Notes: a model not told the origin generated them from the letters alone. A DNA stretch of 64,000 nt from Erythroxylum novogranatense (GCA_029891385.1 CM057228.1:25324809-25388808); one strand, 5' to 3'; shown: positions 11,601 to 25,140, numbered from the stretch's first letter. Numbers and translations: made by a program.

Positions 11601-13197
11601 AGTTGCCCCTCACTTATTTGCCTATTTCCAAAATTGCCCCTGCAGGAACTTGAAAAACTGATACCTTGCGATCTGATTTAGGGCAACTAAACAAAATAAT
11701 TTAGACAAACTTTCTACTAGAGAATTGTTCCTCTCGATCATACAAATCCAACACCACTAACGGAGCTCAATTCGGATCTAAAACGAAGAAGTTATAGCCA
11801 AAATACTATCGGACCTTCACAAAATCCGAGACTGAACATTAACATAACTTCAGTCCAGAAATTAACAATCTTAGGGATGAAATTAAATTTCGATCCCTTC
11901 ACAAGAGTTGTAGTCCTATATCTTAACTTTATTTTCCCTCAAGAATCAACTCAATCGGAGTTGTACAGCTCCCGAAATTCACAAAATACCGAACCATATT
12001 CAGAAAATTATCCAACTTATAACCTATAACCAAATCTCTCACTTAGGTTCAATCAATCTCTTTCCATTTAATCTCCTAAAAATCATAATTCTTCATGAAA
12101 ATGAAATTAATCGTCTTAGGAATCCAACGCTTCAAGAATCAAATCAATCGGATGTCGGACGAAGGAATTATAAGCAAAAGATTACGAAAGGGATCGGATT
12201 AAGAACAAAGTAACGGAACTTCAAAACTGAACTTTTCAAAAATCATATCTCTCGATCCCGAACTCAGAATTTGACAAATTTGGTGTCAATAAAAAGATCA
12301 AAGGAAGATCTACAACTTCCCTGAAGTACTCAAAATCAAATTAGGTCTTGAAAGGGGTCAAAACCTCAATCAAAGATTCTGTCCAAAACAGCTTTTTCTA
12401 AACGACTTCAAATTTTTAATCGCTCATAACTCCTAGCCCCGATATCGAAAAATTGCAAACTTTATATCAATGGAAAGATAAAAACATCATCTAAAACTTT
12501 CATGAAAACCTCTTACTCCAATTCAAACTAAATCCATATGACGAGTGGCCTCGAAACCTAAAATACACAAATCTATACTTAATAGCATTTTCAAAACAAA
12601 GCGTATCTTCGGAAAATCATATCTCCCAATCCCGACATCGAAAAATAGCAAACTTTATATCTACGAAAACCTCTCGACAGAGGCTACAAGTTTCATGTTG
12701 ATCATTTTCTCGAATTTTGCCTAAATCAAAAAGTCAACTTTTTCTTCAAAAAGTCAAACTTCCAATCTAACTTTGACTTATCATAATTCTCACTCCCGAT
12801 ATCGAAAAATATCAAGCTTTATGGCTAAAGAAAGCTCTTCACATAAACTACAAGTTTCTAGAAGATCATTTTCTCAAATTCTCCCAAAATCAAAAAGTCA
12901 ACTCTCAAGTCAAACATTTTATCTCCAAAAGTCAAACTTTCTAAATTCTTCAAATTTTCATACTTTTTCTTTTTAATTCTTGCTATTTAACTTCATTTCA
13001 ATCAATTCATCCACTTTCTTCTCATAATCCATATAAGTTCATTCAAATATCAAAGTCCTCAAAATTAAACAATTCTTTTCTCATAATTTTTTTTAACTTC
13101 ATCAAATTTCCTTAAATTATAATTTTCTCACCAATTTCTTTCTCACTTAAATTCATTTTAATATTTCTAATTTTCATCAAAAGTTCAGGGTCCAACA
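8650..13197 (-). repeat. 3-prime LTR of the LARD-like element
   Basis: 4548 bp, TG...CA termini. It aligns along its whole length with 13810-18370, with scattered substitutions and indels. Much of it is AT-rich and pyrimidine-biased on the plus strand, with many short self-similar blocks built on caaattt and ccaattt motifs (about 10450-11250). It contains a 72-codon minus-strand ORF at 11251-11469 that is also kept in the other LTR. Confidence 0.93.
11251..11469 (-). other. Small ORF inside LTR, conserved between both LTR copies
   Basis: 72 codons beginning MDDYGGEEARFDFLWVFLEI. The counterpart at 16438-16656 differs at only two residues. It lies within a long LTR and matches no family I know. 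An open frame kept in both LTRs may be simply unmutated sequence because the LTRs are young, so coding status is unproven. Confidence 0.35.
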
Positions 13198-13809
13198 TTT
13201 CTCCTCCTCTTAAAAAAATTTCGTCCTCGAAATTCATACGTAGTAAATCATCAAGTAACACATTCTCTTAGTTGATTTCTTTCCAAAAGATCATAGTCAC
13301 TTTTCTTATCTAATTTCCCCATTATACACGTTCTTAACTTACTTCTTATATCAAGTACACCACATTTCACTATATCCAAAATTCAATATGCCTTACATAT
13401 ATAGATATAAACTCAAGTTGTCTCATCTTTCAAGTATCCCTTAATTGCATCTTACATATGCATATTCGAAAATAATTCATCCAAATTTAATTTGTCAAAT
13501 ATTTCATGACATACCTTCATATCAATTAATCCTATCCTTCAAGTATTTCTTAATTCGACTCACACATGTATAACTAAAATCAATTCTTCCCATTTCATCA
13601 TGAAATTCTCCTCTCAATTGCCCTTAACACTTTCTTCTAATCAATCATCACTCATCACCTTAATCAAACAATCCACTAGGTTCTTCACATCATGCATGAA
13701 ATACCATTTCCATCTTTATCACTCTCTCACTAATGCAATCCTATTCATTAAAACTCTGAACAAACACTTCCGCCCAAGTATGATCATAATATGGGCTCGA
13801 TACTATCTA
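13198..13809 (-). other. Residual internal domain of the LARD-like element
   Basis: This 612-bp segment contains a polypurine tract (13198-13235, minus strand), the last codons of an ancestral Tekay integrase/chromodomain ORF (NFEDEIFF) and a degenerate initiator-Met-tRNA primer site near 13793-13807. No other coding remnant is recognisable. Mobilisation would require proteins in trans. Confidence 0.8.
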
Positions 13810-16800
13810 TGTTGGAACCCTATCCGAGAACCGGATCCTAACCTAAAGCTTAAAACCGAAAACAAATGTAATTGAATCGAATGCTAATCGAATCAAATAC
13901 AAAGTTTAACGTAATTAATCAACCTGAACAAACATCGACATCCGCTGCAAACATGAAGCATAGGAAACTAATCGCGTTGGAAACCCTAAAAGGTACCATT
14001 CCAAATCCAGATAATTTTTTTTCTTACTCACGATAATTTAATCTCATATTCCCATTCTTTCTTTCTTTTCATTTCTTTTAACTAAAATCTCAACTTTACC
14101 AAACTAACTTCTTATTCTATTTCTTATCTAAACCCGATTTTTACCGAAATTTAAGAACATAACTTTGTATTTTGACAAATTCAAAAATTTCGCAAAGGTA
14201 AAACACTTCTAATATCACAACCCAACAACACAAATCATCATCGAACCCTCCCGTCCGAATCCATAACACCAAAGAGAACGCATACATCTAAACCTAACAC
14301 TTCATAAATCCTCAATCGATTATATAAAATCTCAATCAATCCCAACCACATTCAATATCTCAAATCCATATACAAAATCCTCATTCAATATCCAATTACA
14401 AACATAAAGCATAATCATACTCAATTATGATCATAAAATCAATATCCAAGTCTCGAATTCATATACATCCCGTAATAACTGCTTTATATACACAAAAGGC
14501 AATTCAAGCCAAAACAATATCAATTCTCAATTTACACAAAAATACAAATGCGGCAAAATCAAACTTGATGCTCTTTCATCCGATCTCCTTCTCGAATACC
14601 TGGAGATTGGGATGAAAAGGGGGGTGAGCTCGGAAGCTCGTGGATAATATATTTATAAATTGAAACATAAGAGAAAATTATCTTTTCAAATTTTTCAAAC
14701 ATTTCCCATTCGGAAATTTATCCCAAAACCCATTTTCAAACTTTCCAAAACATTCATAAACAGTTTCCGAAATTCATAATTGAAAATTCACTTTCTCATT
14801 TCTCAAATTCTCAAACTTTTTACCAATCATGCACAGCTTTAAACATGAATGCATCACATAGCACATAAACAAAATCAAAATCACATAACATAATGAATGG
14901 TTTGATGTTGGACCCCACACCCCACCCGTAGGTGTTTGCGAGTTATATTGCGGCGTGTGTTTGTGGGTTATACCGCATGACATCCAACACAAATCACAAT
15001 AACACATTAAATGGTTTGGTTTGGTCCATAATAGACGATCGCACACTTCCAAGATAGCGGTCATATGCAACCGTGAAGGAAGTCCGTGATCGAACTCCAT
15101 GCCACTAGCGGGCAGCCGGAGAAGGCTATAACAAGTAGAGACAATGTAATTGACTCACAAAAGGACTCGACCAAACCCACATAACACATAAGTTAAAAAC
15201 GGAAATTCAGACGCTCAAGGCACTTTTCAAAAATCTTGATTTTCACATTTTCAAATCATAACATTAAATTGTGTCAAAAGCTTGACACATGCATATTCCC
15301 ATATACAATCATATTCAATTAATCAATTAATCACATATAAATCAAACGCATAAACATGAATGCAATTATTTCTTTCACACATAAATCAAAACATATATAG
15401 TTTCATAAAACACATTGCTCAAATTGTCTAAAAACATGATTTTCATAAATCTTGTATTTTCTAAAATCATTTCTAACATAAGGAAATTAATCCTTCAAAA
15501 TCATAATATCCAAACATTTTTATAAACATTCATTTCTCAAAACTTTGCTTGAATTTTCAAATTCACATTTTAACTTAAAATTCAATAAATAAATATACTA
15601 CCCACCTTATTTCCATGCTAAGATCTTGTCCAATGCTTCAATTTGACTTTTGCTTCTCTCTCTTCCAATTTAACAAAACCTAAACCATAATCATCCAAAT
15701 TCACATCATAGATAACATAATCTTCAAAATTAACTTAGGAATTCACCAATTTACCATAATTCCAAGCTATCTAACTCACCAATTTACAAAAACCCTAATT
15801 CACCAATTTGGCCTAAACCAACTTATCCAAATTCAATACCATAAATTACAATTTCTTCAAAATTGATTTCATAATTCACAAACTCATCATATTTCAAGCC
15901 ATCTTACTTCAACAATTTCTAAAAATCCCAAAATCCCCCAAATTCTAAATTGAACCTAAACCAATTCAATCAAATTCAATATCACAAAAATCATAATTAC
16001 TCAAATTGAGCTTAGGAAACATCAATTCCTCACATATTCAAGCTATTTCAATCTCTAATTTTGAAAGTCCCCATTTTTTAAAATTGACCTAAACCAATTT
16101 ACACAAATTCCATATCATAAATCACAATCTCTTCACAATTGATTTCATATTTCACCAATTCATACTAGTATTGATGATTCTACACTATTAATTCACAAAA
16201 TCCCCAAATTTCAAATTAAGCCAAAACCTCCAATTTACAATTTTTCAAATTAAACTTCACCTAAAGCATAAACATCAAAATTGACTTAGGATATCTTAAA
16301 TTCATCATTAATCCAAGCTATCTAAAGCATCAATTTCAAAAATCCCCAATTTAAAATTTTGGGCATAATCCCCAATTCAAAATTTTTCAAAATTAAACAC
16401 AATTATAGCCTAATCTCTTCAATTAATCATAGATAAACTAAATCCATAACCATTCCAAGCCATCTAACACCATAAACTCATAAAAAAATTCAAAACTCAA
16501 CTTTCTCTCACTTACCATTTTTCCACCATTTTTGTTATTTTTGCTCCAAGACAAGCTTTCATCTTCTTCCTCCCATTTCCTCTTGGAAACCATGAAAATC
16601 TCTAAGAAAACCCATAAAAAATCAAACCTTGCTTCTTCTCCTCCATAATCGTCCATGCTTCTCCTTCTTCTTCTCCCTTCTTATTTTCGTGGCTCTTTAC
16701 TGGTTTGGTGTTAAAGAAACGACAGCCATCTGATGTTTCTGCCATGTCATTTAAAATGGGGCAAAAATGACCAAGTTGGCCCTCACTTATTTGCCTATTT

Positions 16801-18370
16801 CCAAAATTGCCCCTGCAGGAACTTGAAAAATTGATACCTTGCGATCTGATTTAGGGCAACTAAACGAAATAATTTGGACAAACTTTCTACTATATAATTG
16901 TTCCTCTCAATCATACGAATCCAACGCCACTAACGGCGCTCAATTCGGATCTAAAACGAAGAAGTTATAGCCAAAATACTATCGGACCTTCACAAAATCC
17001 GAGACTGAACATTAACATAACTTCAGTCCAGAAATTAACAATCTTAGGGATGAAATTAAATTTCTATCCCTTCACAAGAGTTGTAGCCCTATATCTTAAC
17101 TTTATTTTCCCTCAAGAATCAACTCAATCGGAGTTGTACAGCTGCCGAAATTCGCAAAATACCGAACTATGTTCAGAAAATTATCCAACTTATAACCTAT
17201 AACCAAATCTCTTACTTAGGTTCAATCAATCTCTTTCCATTTAATCTCCTAAAAATCATAATTCTTCATGAAAATGAAATTAATCGTCTTAGGAATCCAA
17301 CGCTTCAAGAATCAAATCAATCGGATGTCGGATGAAGGAATTATAAGCAAAAGATTACGAAAGGGATCGGATTAAGAACAAAGTAACGGAACTTCAAAAC
17401 TGAACTTTTCAAAAATCATATCTCTCGATCCCGAACTCAGAATTTGACAAATTTGGTGTCAATAAAAAGATCAAAGGAAGATCTACAACTTCCCTGAAGT
17501 ACTCAAAATCAAATTAGGTCTTGAAAAGGGTCAAAACCTCAATCAAAGATTCTATCTAAAACAGCTTTTCCTAAACGACTTAAAATTTTTAATCGCTCAT
17601 AACTCTTAGCCCCGATATCGAAAAATTGCAAACTTTATATCAATGGAAAGATAAAAACATCATCTAAAACTTTCATGAAGACCACTTACTCCAATTCAAA
17701 ATAAATCTATACGACGAGTGGCCTCGAAACCTAGAACACACAAATCTATACTTAATAGCATTTTCAAAACAAAGCGTGTCTTCGGAAAATCATATCTCCC
17801 AATCCCGACATCGAAAAATAGCAAACTTTATGTCCACGAAAACCTCTCAACAGAGGCTACAAGTTTCATGTTGATCATTTTCTCGAATTTTGTCTAAATC
17901 AAAAAGTCAACTTTTTCTTCAAAAAGTCAAACTATCAAGCTAACTTTGACTTATCATAATTCTCACTCCCGATATCGAAAAATATCAAGCTTTATAGCTA
18001 AAGAAAGCTCTTGACATAAACTACAAGTTCCTATAATATCATTTTCTCAAATTCTCCCAAAATCAAAAAGTCAACTCTCAAGTCAAACATTTTATCTCCA
18101 AAAGTCAAACTTTCTAAATTCTTCAAATTTTCACACTTTTTATTTTTAATTCTTGCTATTTAATTTCATTTCAATCAACTCATCCACTTTCTTCTCATAA
18201 TCCATATAAGTTCACTCAAATATCAAAGTCCTCAAAATTAAACAATTCTTTTCTCATAATTTTTTTTAACTTCATCAAATTTCCTTAAATTATAATTTTC
18301 TCACCAATTTCTTTCTCACTTAAATTCATTTTAATATTTCTAATTTTCATCAAAAATTCGGGGTCCAACA
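13810..18370 (-). repeat. 5-prime LTR of the LARD-like element
   Basis: 4561 bp, TG...CA termini. It is the 5-prime LTR because the polypurine tract borders the other copy. It contains the twin small ORF at 16438-16656. Confidence 0.93.
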
Positions 18371-18860
18371 ATTACCCAGGTAACAAAAACGAAAATAAAA
18401 ACCAAAAAAACCCTAGAAATGAGAACCCGTACCTACAAGAGAGAGAAGGTAGCGAGCCAATCATAGAGAACAAGAACAAGAGCTTTCCACTGAGAGTACT
18501 TGCGTCATCGGGGAGAAAACGAAAGGGCTCTGTGAATGGGTTGTAACGTCGAACCTTCGAGAAGAGAAACAAGTATGGAGTAAGAACGCAAATAAAAGAG
18601 AGAGAAGAAAATATGAGTCGTTTGATTAAATGGATAAAACTGATGGAGGTTTTGGTGTGATGCGTGTAACAGACAGGGGACCAATCGTGGAGGAGGAGAA
18701 GAAAAGGAAGCTGAACGATGGAGAGAGAGAGAGTAGAAACTTCGAGAGTGAAGAGACGAGATTTAATACAGAAGCAGCCAACCGTTAGATTAAACGGACG
18801 AGTGAGATGAATTGCGTGTCGTCCATCCCACTTGCTCTTAATATATATACTTAACAATTG
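18371..18860 (-). promoter_or_regulatory. Promoter and 5-prime leader-like segment
   Basis: Read on the minus strand, a TATA run (TATATATAT, about 18840-18850) is followed by about 400 bp of CT-rich leader (CTCTCTCTC tracts) and then a sequence resembling the first splice donor region. This is typical plant 5-prime UTR composition. The open frame of 161 codons here is low-complexity and has no recognisable protein. Before the LARD inserted, this segment was contiguous with 8649 and lay upstream of the UBP12, SmF, SAS10, GFA2 and PP4R3 pieces in their sense direction. It may therefore once have driven, or still drive, a chimeric transcript. Its source gene is unknown. Confidence 0.5.
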
Positions 18861-19159
18861 TCTGTCATACTTTTAAATTCGTGACTTTATAAAGTATTTG
18901 CAGTTTAACCAACATTTCAATAAGGTTAGGACTGTGGGTGACATAAAAAAGCAATTGCAAGCAGGATCAATGTCATAAATGAAATCGAGCTAAGTTAAAC
19001 AGAATATTTAAAGGTTTGTTGTTGTAAATTGAAAAATAGTCTTTGGTGTTAACTTTGTTGAGAATCATCCATTTGGTTGGTATCTCTTAACTTAATCATC
19101 CGTTTTAAGTTGTATGCTTATACTTTTGTTCTCTGTAAGATAACATGTTCCACTGAAGT
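18861..19159. other. AT-rich intergenic, nothing recognised
   Basis: No ORF, RNA gene or repeat family recognised. If the gene-fragment element is a Helitron or MULE, its 5-prime terminus should lie here or slightly further right, but I could not identify a terminus by eye. Confidence 0.4.
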
Positions 19160-19161
19160 CA

Positions 19162-19516
19162 GGGTTTTGAAACCCGGACCGGACCGGCCGGTCCGACCGG
19201 TCCGACCTAAGTGACCGGTCTATGGTCCGTCCGGCCCATGCTCAAAACCGGTCTCAATTGACCGGTGTGAACCGGTCAAAACGGTCCAATTGACCGGTTT
19301 TGACTGGTCGGACTGGTCCGGTTGGATCGATTCGATAATTTTTTATTTTTTATTTTTATTTTTTTTAATTTTTAAATATTTTAATATTATATATAATTAA
19401 ATATAATTATCAGATAATTATTACGTCACACCTGATTCGATTAAGTAGTTGAGAAATTGGCCGAACCCCAGAATAAAGTAGCGCCATTCGATGGCCGGTC
19501 AAGTGTTTGAACATTG
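19162..19516. mobile_element. hAT-like MITE with GGCCGG-rich end
   Basis: The left end begins CAGGGTTTTGAAACCCGG and runs into about 160 bp of CCGGTC/GACCGG motifs, which are internally palindromic and can fold extensively. The centre is AT-rich. The right end near 19495-19516 reads GGCCGGTCAAGTGTTTGAAC then ATTG, a decayed inverse of the left end. Terminal CAGGG with GC-rich subterminal repeats is typical of hAT non-autonomous elements. The putative 8-bp flanks do not match well, so the boundaries are approximate. Confidence 0.6.
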
Positions 19517-20298
19517 GTCAAGTATACTGCATTTGTGTAAGAGAGGCCTTTTTAATTTTAGAAAATCCAGACTTTATAATATGATAAAAAAAATAAATTT
19601 TAAATGAGAACTATCTAGTTGGATCCTTTAACTCTTGGTAGTCTCCTCTAGTATAGCTGACTTTCTGTTACACGTAAAGTTACTCTTGTGCATGACCATA
19701 ATGAGAACAATTACAGACAAGTCCCTATCCTTCTGAGGTGTAAGGAATTGAAAGGATATTATTCTAGTTTTAATTTTAATATTTTATTAAAATAAATTTT
19801 CAGTTTAGTATTTTAAAATTTCAATATTGTTACAATTATTTAAATTTAATTATAAATTAACATATTTTAAATTAATTTGTTATTAAATATAATATTAATA
19901 TTGGTGTGATTTTTTAAATATAGTATTAATGCTTATGTGATATTTTAACTTTAAAATTTTTAAATAAAACCTACAATAGCAAATATAAATTCTACTTAAT
20001 TATAATTAGCACAATTAGCCTTAAATTAAATATATAATTAAGTTAAACCAAATAATTTAAAATTCTTAAAACTTATAAAATCTCTAAATTCCATCCCCAA
20101 TTTAAAATTCATCATTTGTAATATACCCCATTAACTACCTCAACAACAATAACCTTAAAAACCTGGATTTTATAAATTTCACCATATAATATACTAAGAG
20201 CCTCTTAGACAAACTTATTACCTATGATCAACAACAACAAAAAATGTAATAAGGATGGTTTAAAGAAGTGTGATTCAAAGAGGCTACCGATTCACGTC
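19517..20298. other. AT-rich intergenic, nothing recognised
   Basis: Very AT-rich sequence (long runs of A/T around 19740-20050). No gene or repeat family recognised. Confidence 0.5.
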
Positions 20299-20558
20299 TA
20301 TATCAAATTCATATTTATTTTTTGTTGCCTATGAGGTGTCCTAGGAAGGTCTCAACTATGGAAAGGCACCTTTAAGCCATCCACACTTAGACTAATCCTC
20401 GTTCGAGTCGGGTAGGTCCCTTGCGAGAAGTAAAATTCTGACCCCAAATTTTAAACGGCTGCATATATGAGGACGGTTCGAACTCATGACCTCACTTAAA
20501 CCAGGAGAACCCCTTACCAACTCACCTGCGCCCTGGGGTTATATCAAATTCATATTTA
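20299..20558 (-). mobile_element. tRNA-derived SINE with 19-bp target duplication
   Basis: The identical 19-mer tatatcaaattcatattta lies at 20299-20317 and 20540-20558. The 222-bp body between them, read on the minus strand, starts with a tRNA-like head. This has an A-box-like GAGTTGGTAAGG and a B-box-like GAGTTCGAACCG about 35 bp later. The body ends with an A-rich tail (CAACAAAAAA) directly against the left duplication. This is the full signature of a SINE copied by LINE machinery. Both duplication copies are intact, so the insertion is relatively recent. Confidence 0.92.
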
Positions 20559-20599
20559 ACACTTATCGATTTTCAATATCCTGGAATTATCCAATCTCA

Positions 20600-20835
20600 A
20601 ATGAATGGTAAGCTAACCTATCATAATATTCTTCTAAAACAAATCTTGATTCATGAGGATTCTATTTTGATTTTGTTAACAAACCCCTAACGAGTAGATA
20701 CTTCTGTATTATTTATATAAGAATATCCTATAAAGTGTTTGTGTGTGAGTTAATAGAGAATAAAAATTCAATTCTCCAAATTCTGCTTTTTGATTAAAAC
20801 TCAGTTGCAGTTTTTCAATTTGGTATCAGACCGTC
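20600..20835 (+). mobile_element. Copia-like LTR end with primer-binding site
   Basis: A TATA-like stretch (tttatataag, about 20714) is followed by leader-like sequence, an LTR-like end (about 20816) and TTTGGTATCAGA at 20819-20830. The last is the complement of the initiator Met-tRNA 3-prime end used by most plant LTR retrotransposons. The sequence following is not coding and no second LTR was found, so this is a truncated 5-prime remnant. It lies just upstream of the ROP gene and could contribute promoter sequence. Confidence 0.5.
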
Positions 20836-21047
20836 AACTTGTGAATCGTTGCACGTGTATTCTTCTAAAACGGGAAATAAGACTGTGAACTTGTGAGTTA
20901 ATAGAGCGAGGATTTGGTTCGCTCAACGAGCCCTTTAATGACATAATTTCTGAGCTATCAAATACCAAATAATGTCATTCTCTTTCTTCAGCTTCTTTGA
21001 TCTCTCTCTCTATCCCTCACTCTAGTTCCCTAAATTCACACATACAC

Positions 21048-21169
21048 ATTTCATTTAGGCCCTTATTATTGTTTAATTTTCCTTCCTCCGTTGAATGCTC
21101 TCCTCCCCATTTCATTTAGGCACTTATTATTGTTTAATTTTCCTTCCTCCGTTGAATGCTCTCCTCCCC
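21048..21169. repeat. 61-bp tandem duplication in the ROP 5-prime region
   Basis: Copies at 21048-21108 and 21109-21169 are identical except for one C/A difference (ggccc versus ggcac). They fall in the CT-rich leader about 310-430 bp before the ROP start codon. Confidence 0.95.
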
Positions 21170-21408
21170 AGTTTCATAGATTTTATCTTTTTTGTTTCTT
21201 GAGAATGTTTTTCGTTTTCTGATACAAGGGTCGTTGAAAGTTTCGATCTTTTCTACTTCCCTGTTGTTATTATGTTCTACAGATGGAGCATTGAATGAGG
21301 TGAAGTGCAAGAAGCAGGAGAAATTTTGGTGGTGGGGTTGTGTGTGATCAGGAGCAGGGTGGTCTCAGGTGAAGATCTGAGGCTTTGAATCTTTTGTTTT
21401 TCTCTTAA

Positions 21409-23552
<2,144 letters not shown>

Positions 23553-24299
23553 TCGAATTAGGCGCAAAAGGATACAACTTCTGCGCTGCCCACATTTCTC
23601 TTCTATCTTCCTGCAGATCCTGAAGAAGTTCAATTGTTGTCTAAACTGACAGTGATTGGTTTCTCTGCAAAGAATCAGGCCACTTTCTTGTATTGTTCGT
23701 TTCTAATTGTTCAATTACATGATTGCCAACCTCCTTTTTCATTTACTTCTGGTTTTGATATGTTTTTTATATGAACAAGATTGGAATATCCCATTAGAGA
23801 GACAACCTTCCCTTCCATGGGTTCCTTCTATAACTTTGTATCTGTTTTTTAGGGCATGGTTGTGTTGTGCTGTTCTCAAGTTTATTAGCAACTTGCTAGT
23901 TAATGGTGAACAAAATTTCTGTTGGCCTATGCTTAGTTAATGTGACTTGCAACAATGGTTAATGAACTTGAATTTGATGTGAAAAATCTTACGATAGCTC
24001 TATAAGCTAAAGAACTCACAGGCTTTGAGTGGTGCCTTTTTCGTGTTAAAGCATGTGCTCCTTTAGAGCTTCTCCTTCTCTGTTTGCTTGTTATTCCTCC
24101 TAGTTGCCGTTTGCTCCTGGGAAGTCTTTCTTGTTACTAGTCGGCCCCTCTGGTACTGATTGCTTTTTTTCCCCCCCTTATACGGGATAAATACTACAAA
24201 AAGAAACTAAACACATTCCACTCTAATCAACACACTCCACTAACGCAGAGTTCTGTGGTAAAGTGCTACTTTCATCTCGGAATGCAACAGATCCATCAT
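23553..24299. other. ROP 3-prime UTR and intergenic
   Basis: T-rich sequence consistent with a plant 3-prime UTR. Near 24165-24180 an A-tract on the minus strand (seen as tttttttcccccc) may be the tail end of the adjacent LINE remnant. No other feature recognised. Confidence 0.5.
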
Positions 24300-25140
24300 A
24301 GTTAGCGGGCGTTCTTGAAGGAGATGAAGTCCTCGACTAGCTGAGAAGGCTTGAGCAGCCAGTCTATCGGCACACTGGTTTCTTTTGCAGTAAATATGTT
24401 AAAGTTGTACCTTCCATGCTCTGCGATTAGCCCGCAGATACCTGCCACCAAAGGATAATGGTCAATCATAATAGGATTTGAAGAAGAAAGAATGTTTATA
24501 ACCTCCAGCGGGTCCGTTTCGACGACCACTCGGCGATATTTGAGATCCTAAGCCAGCGTTAGCCCTGAGTGAACTTCCCATAATTCATTAGCCAAAGGTG
24601 AACCTGTACTAAAATTTTGTAGAAACCCACCACACCATCGACCCTGGCAATCCCGTAGCAAACCTCCCACTGTAGCACTGTTGGATCCAGCGGGTCCGTT
24701 TCGACGACCACTCGGTGATATTTGAGATCCTAAGCCAGCGTTAGCCCTGAGTGAACTTCCCATAATTCATTAGCCAAAGGTGAACCTGTACTAAAATTTT
24801 GTAGAAACCCACCACACCATCGACCCTGGCAATCCCGTAGCAAACCTCCCACTGTAGCACTGTTGGATCCTTGTTTAACTGCCCCGTCAGTTTTGAGTTT
24901 AATCCAACCATTTATTGGTTTGTTCCAACACATTAAATTACCAATTGGTAGACTCTGGTTTTAAAACACAGTTTTCTATCGCCCTGGCTCGGATTACCCA
25001 ATCGACGTAGTTTAGCACTATTTGAGTGTCGTCTGCTGGCCAGGCTAAGTCGATCTCAAACATGCTTTTGTTTCTTCAATGCCATATGAACCAGCATGTG
25101 ACTCCAAAAATTGTGGCCCACTCTGCCTGTTGCCACAAAG
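24300..25140 (-). pseudogene. LINE (L1-type) reverse transcriptase remnant: RNase H domain
   Basis: Minus-strand pieces match the C-terminal part of plant L1 ORF2. From the right, these are WATIFGVTCWFIWHLRNKSM, then INGWIKLKTDGAVKQ and GGLLRDCQGRWCGGFLQNF, then VVVETDPLEVINIL. TDGA and the later ETD are the RNase H catalytic aspartate region and helix. Stops and frameshifts interrupt it, and a 181-bp tandem duplication breaks the frame further. The endonuclease and polymerase domains are absent, so this is a 5-prime-truncated dead copy. Confidence 0.85.
24506..24868. repeat. 181-bp tandem duplication inside the LINE remnant
   Basis: Copies 24506-24686 and 24687-24867 both run from ccagcgggtccg to gttggat. 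I see a single difference (cggcgat versus cggtgat). The unit is not a multiple of three, so it shifts the RNase H frame. Near identity implies a recent event. Confidence 0.95.

Larger units (their letters stand above)
8650..18370 (-). mobile_element. LARD-like non-autonomous LTR retrotransposon
   Basis: Two direct repeats of about 4.55 kb (8650-13197 and 13810-18370) begin TGTTGGAACCC and end GGTCCAACA. They flank only 612 bp of internal DNA. The 5-bp sequence ATTAC stands on both sides (8645-8649 and 18371-18375), a perfect target-site duplication. The internal edge at 13198-13240, read on the minus strand, is a polypurine tract preceded by a frame encoding NFEDEIFF. The same arrangement stands before the 3-prime LTR of the Tekay element at 32990-33030, so this is a Tekay-derived element on the minus strand that has lost gag and pol. 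A degenerate primer-binding site (GTATCGAGCC, about 13793-13807) follows the 5-prime LTR. LARDs are mobilised in trans by coding relatives. Published LARD internal domains are usually a few kilobases, so this one is unusually short. Confidence 0.92.

Noticed and set aside
13600..13875. 91-codon plus-strand ORF at the internal/LTR junction
   Set aside because: Crosses the LTR boundary at 13810 and lies antisense to the element, with no family match.
8650..18370. Simple 5-kb segmental tandem duplication
   Set aside because: TG...CA termini on both copies, a flanking 5-bp TSD, and a polypurine tract and PBS-like site inside fit an LTR element, not a plain duplication.
18372..18857. 161-codon minus-strand ORF
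   Set aside because: Pyrimidine-rich leader-like sequence giving Ser/Leu/Phe-rich translation, with no recognisable domain. The ORF's left end abuts the LARD target site. Treated as promoter/5-prime leader.
20455..20530. tRNA gene suggested by GGTTCGAAC-like box B
   Set aside because: No cloverleaf can be completed. The box belongs to the tRNA-like head of the SINE, proven by its tail and 19-bp target duplication.
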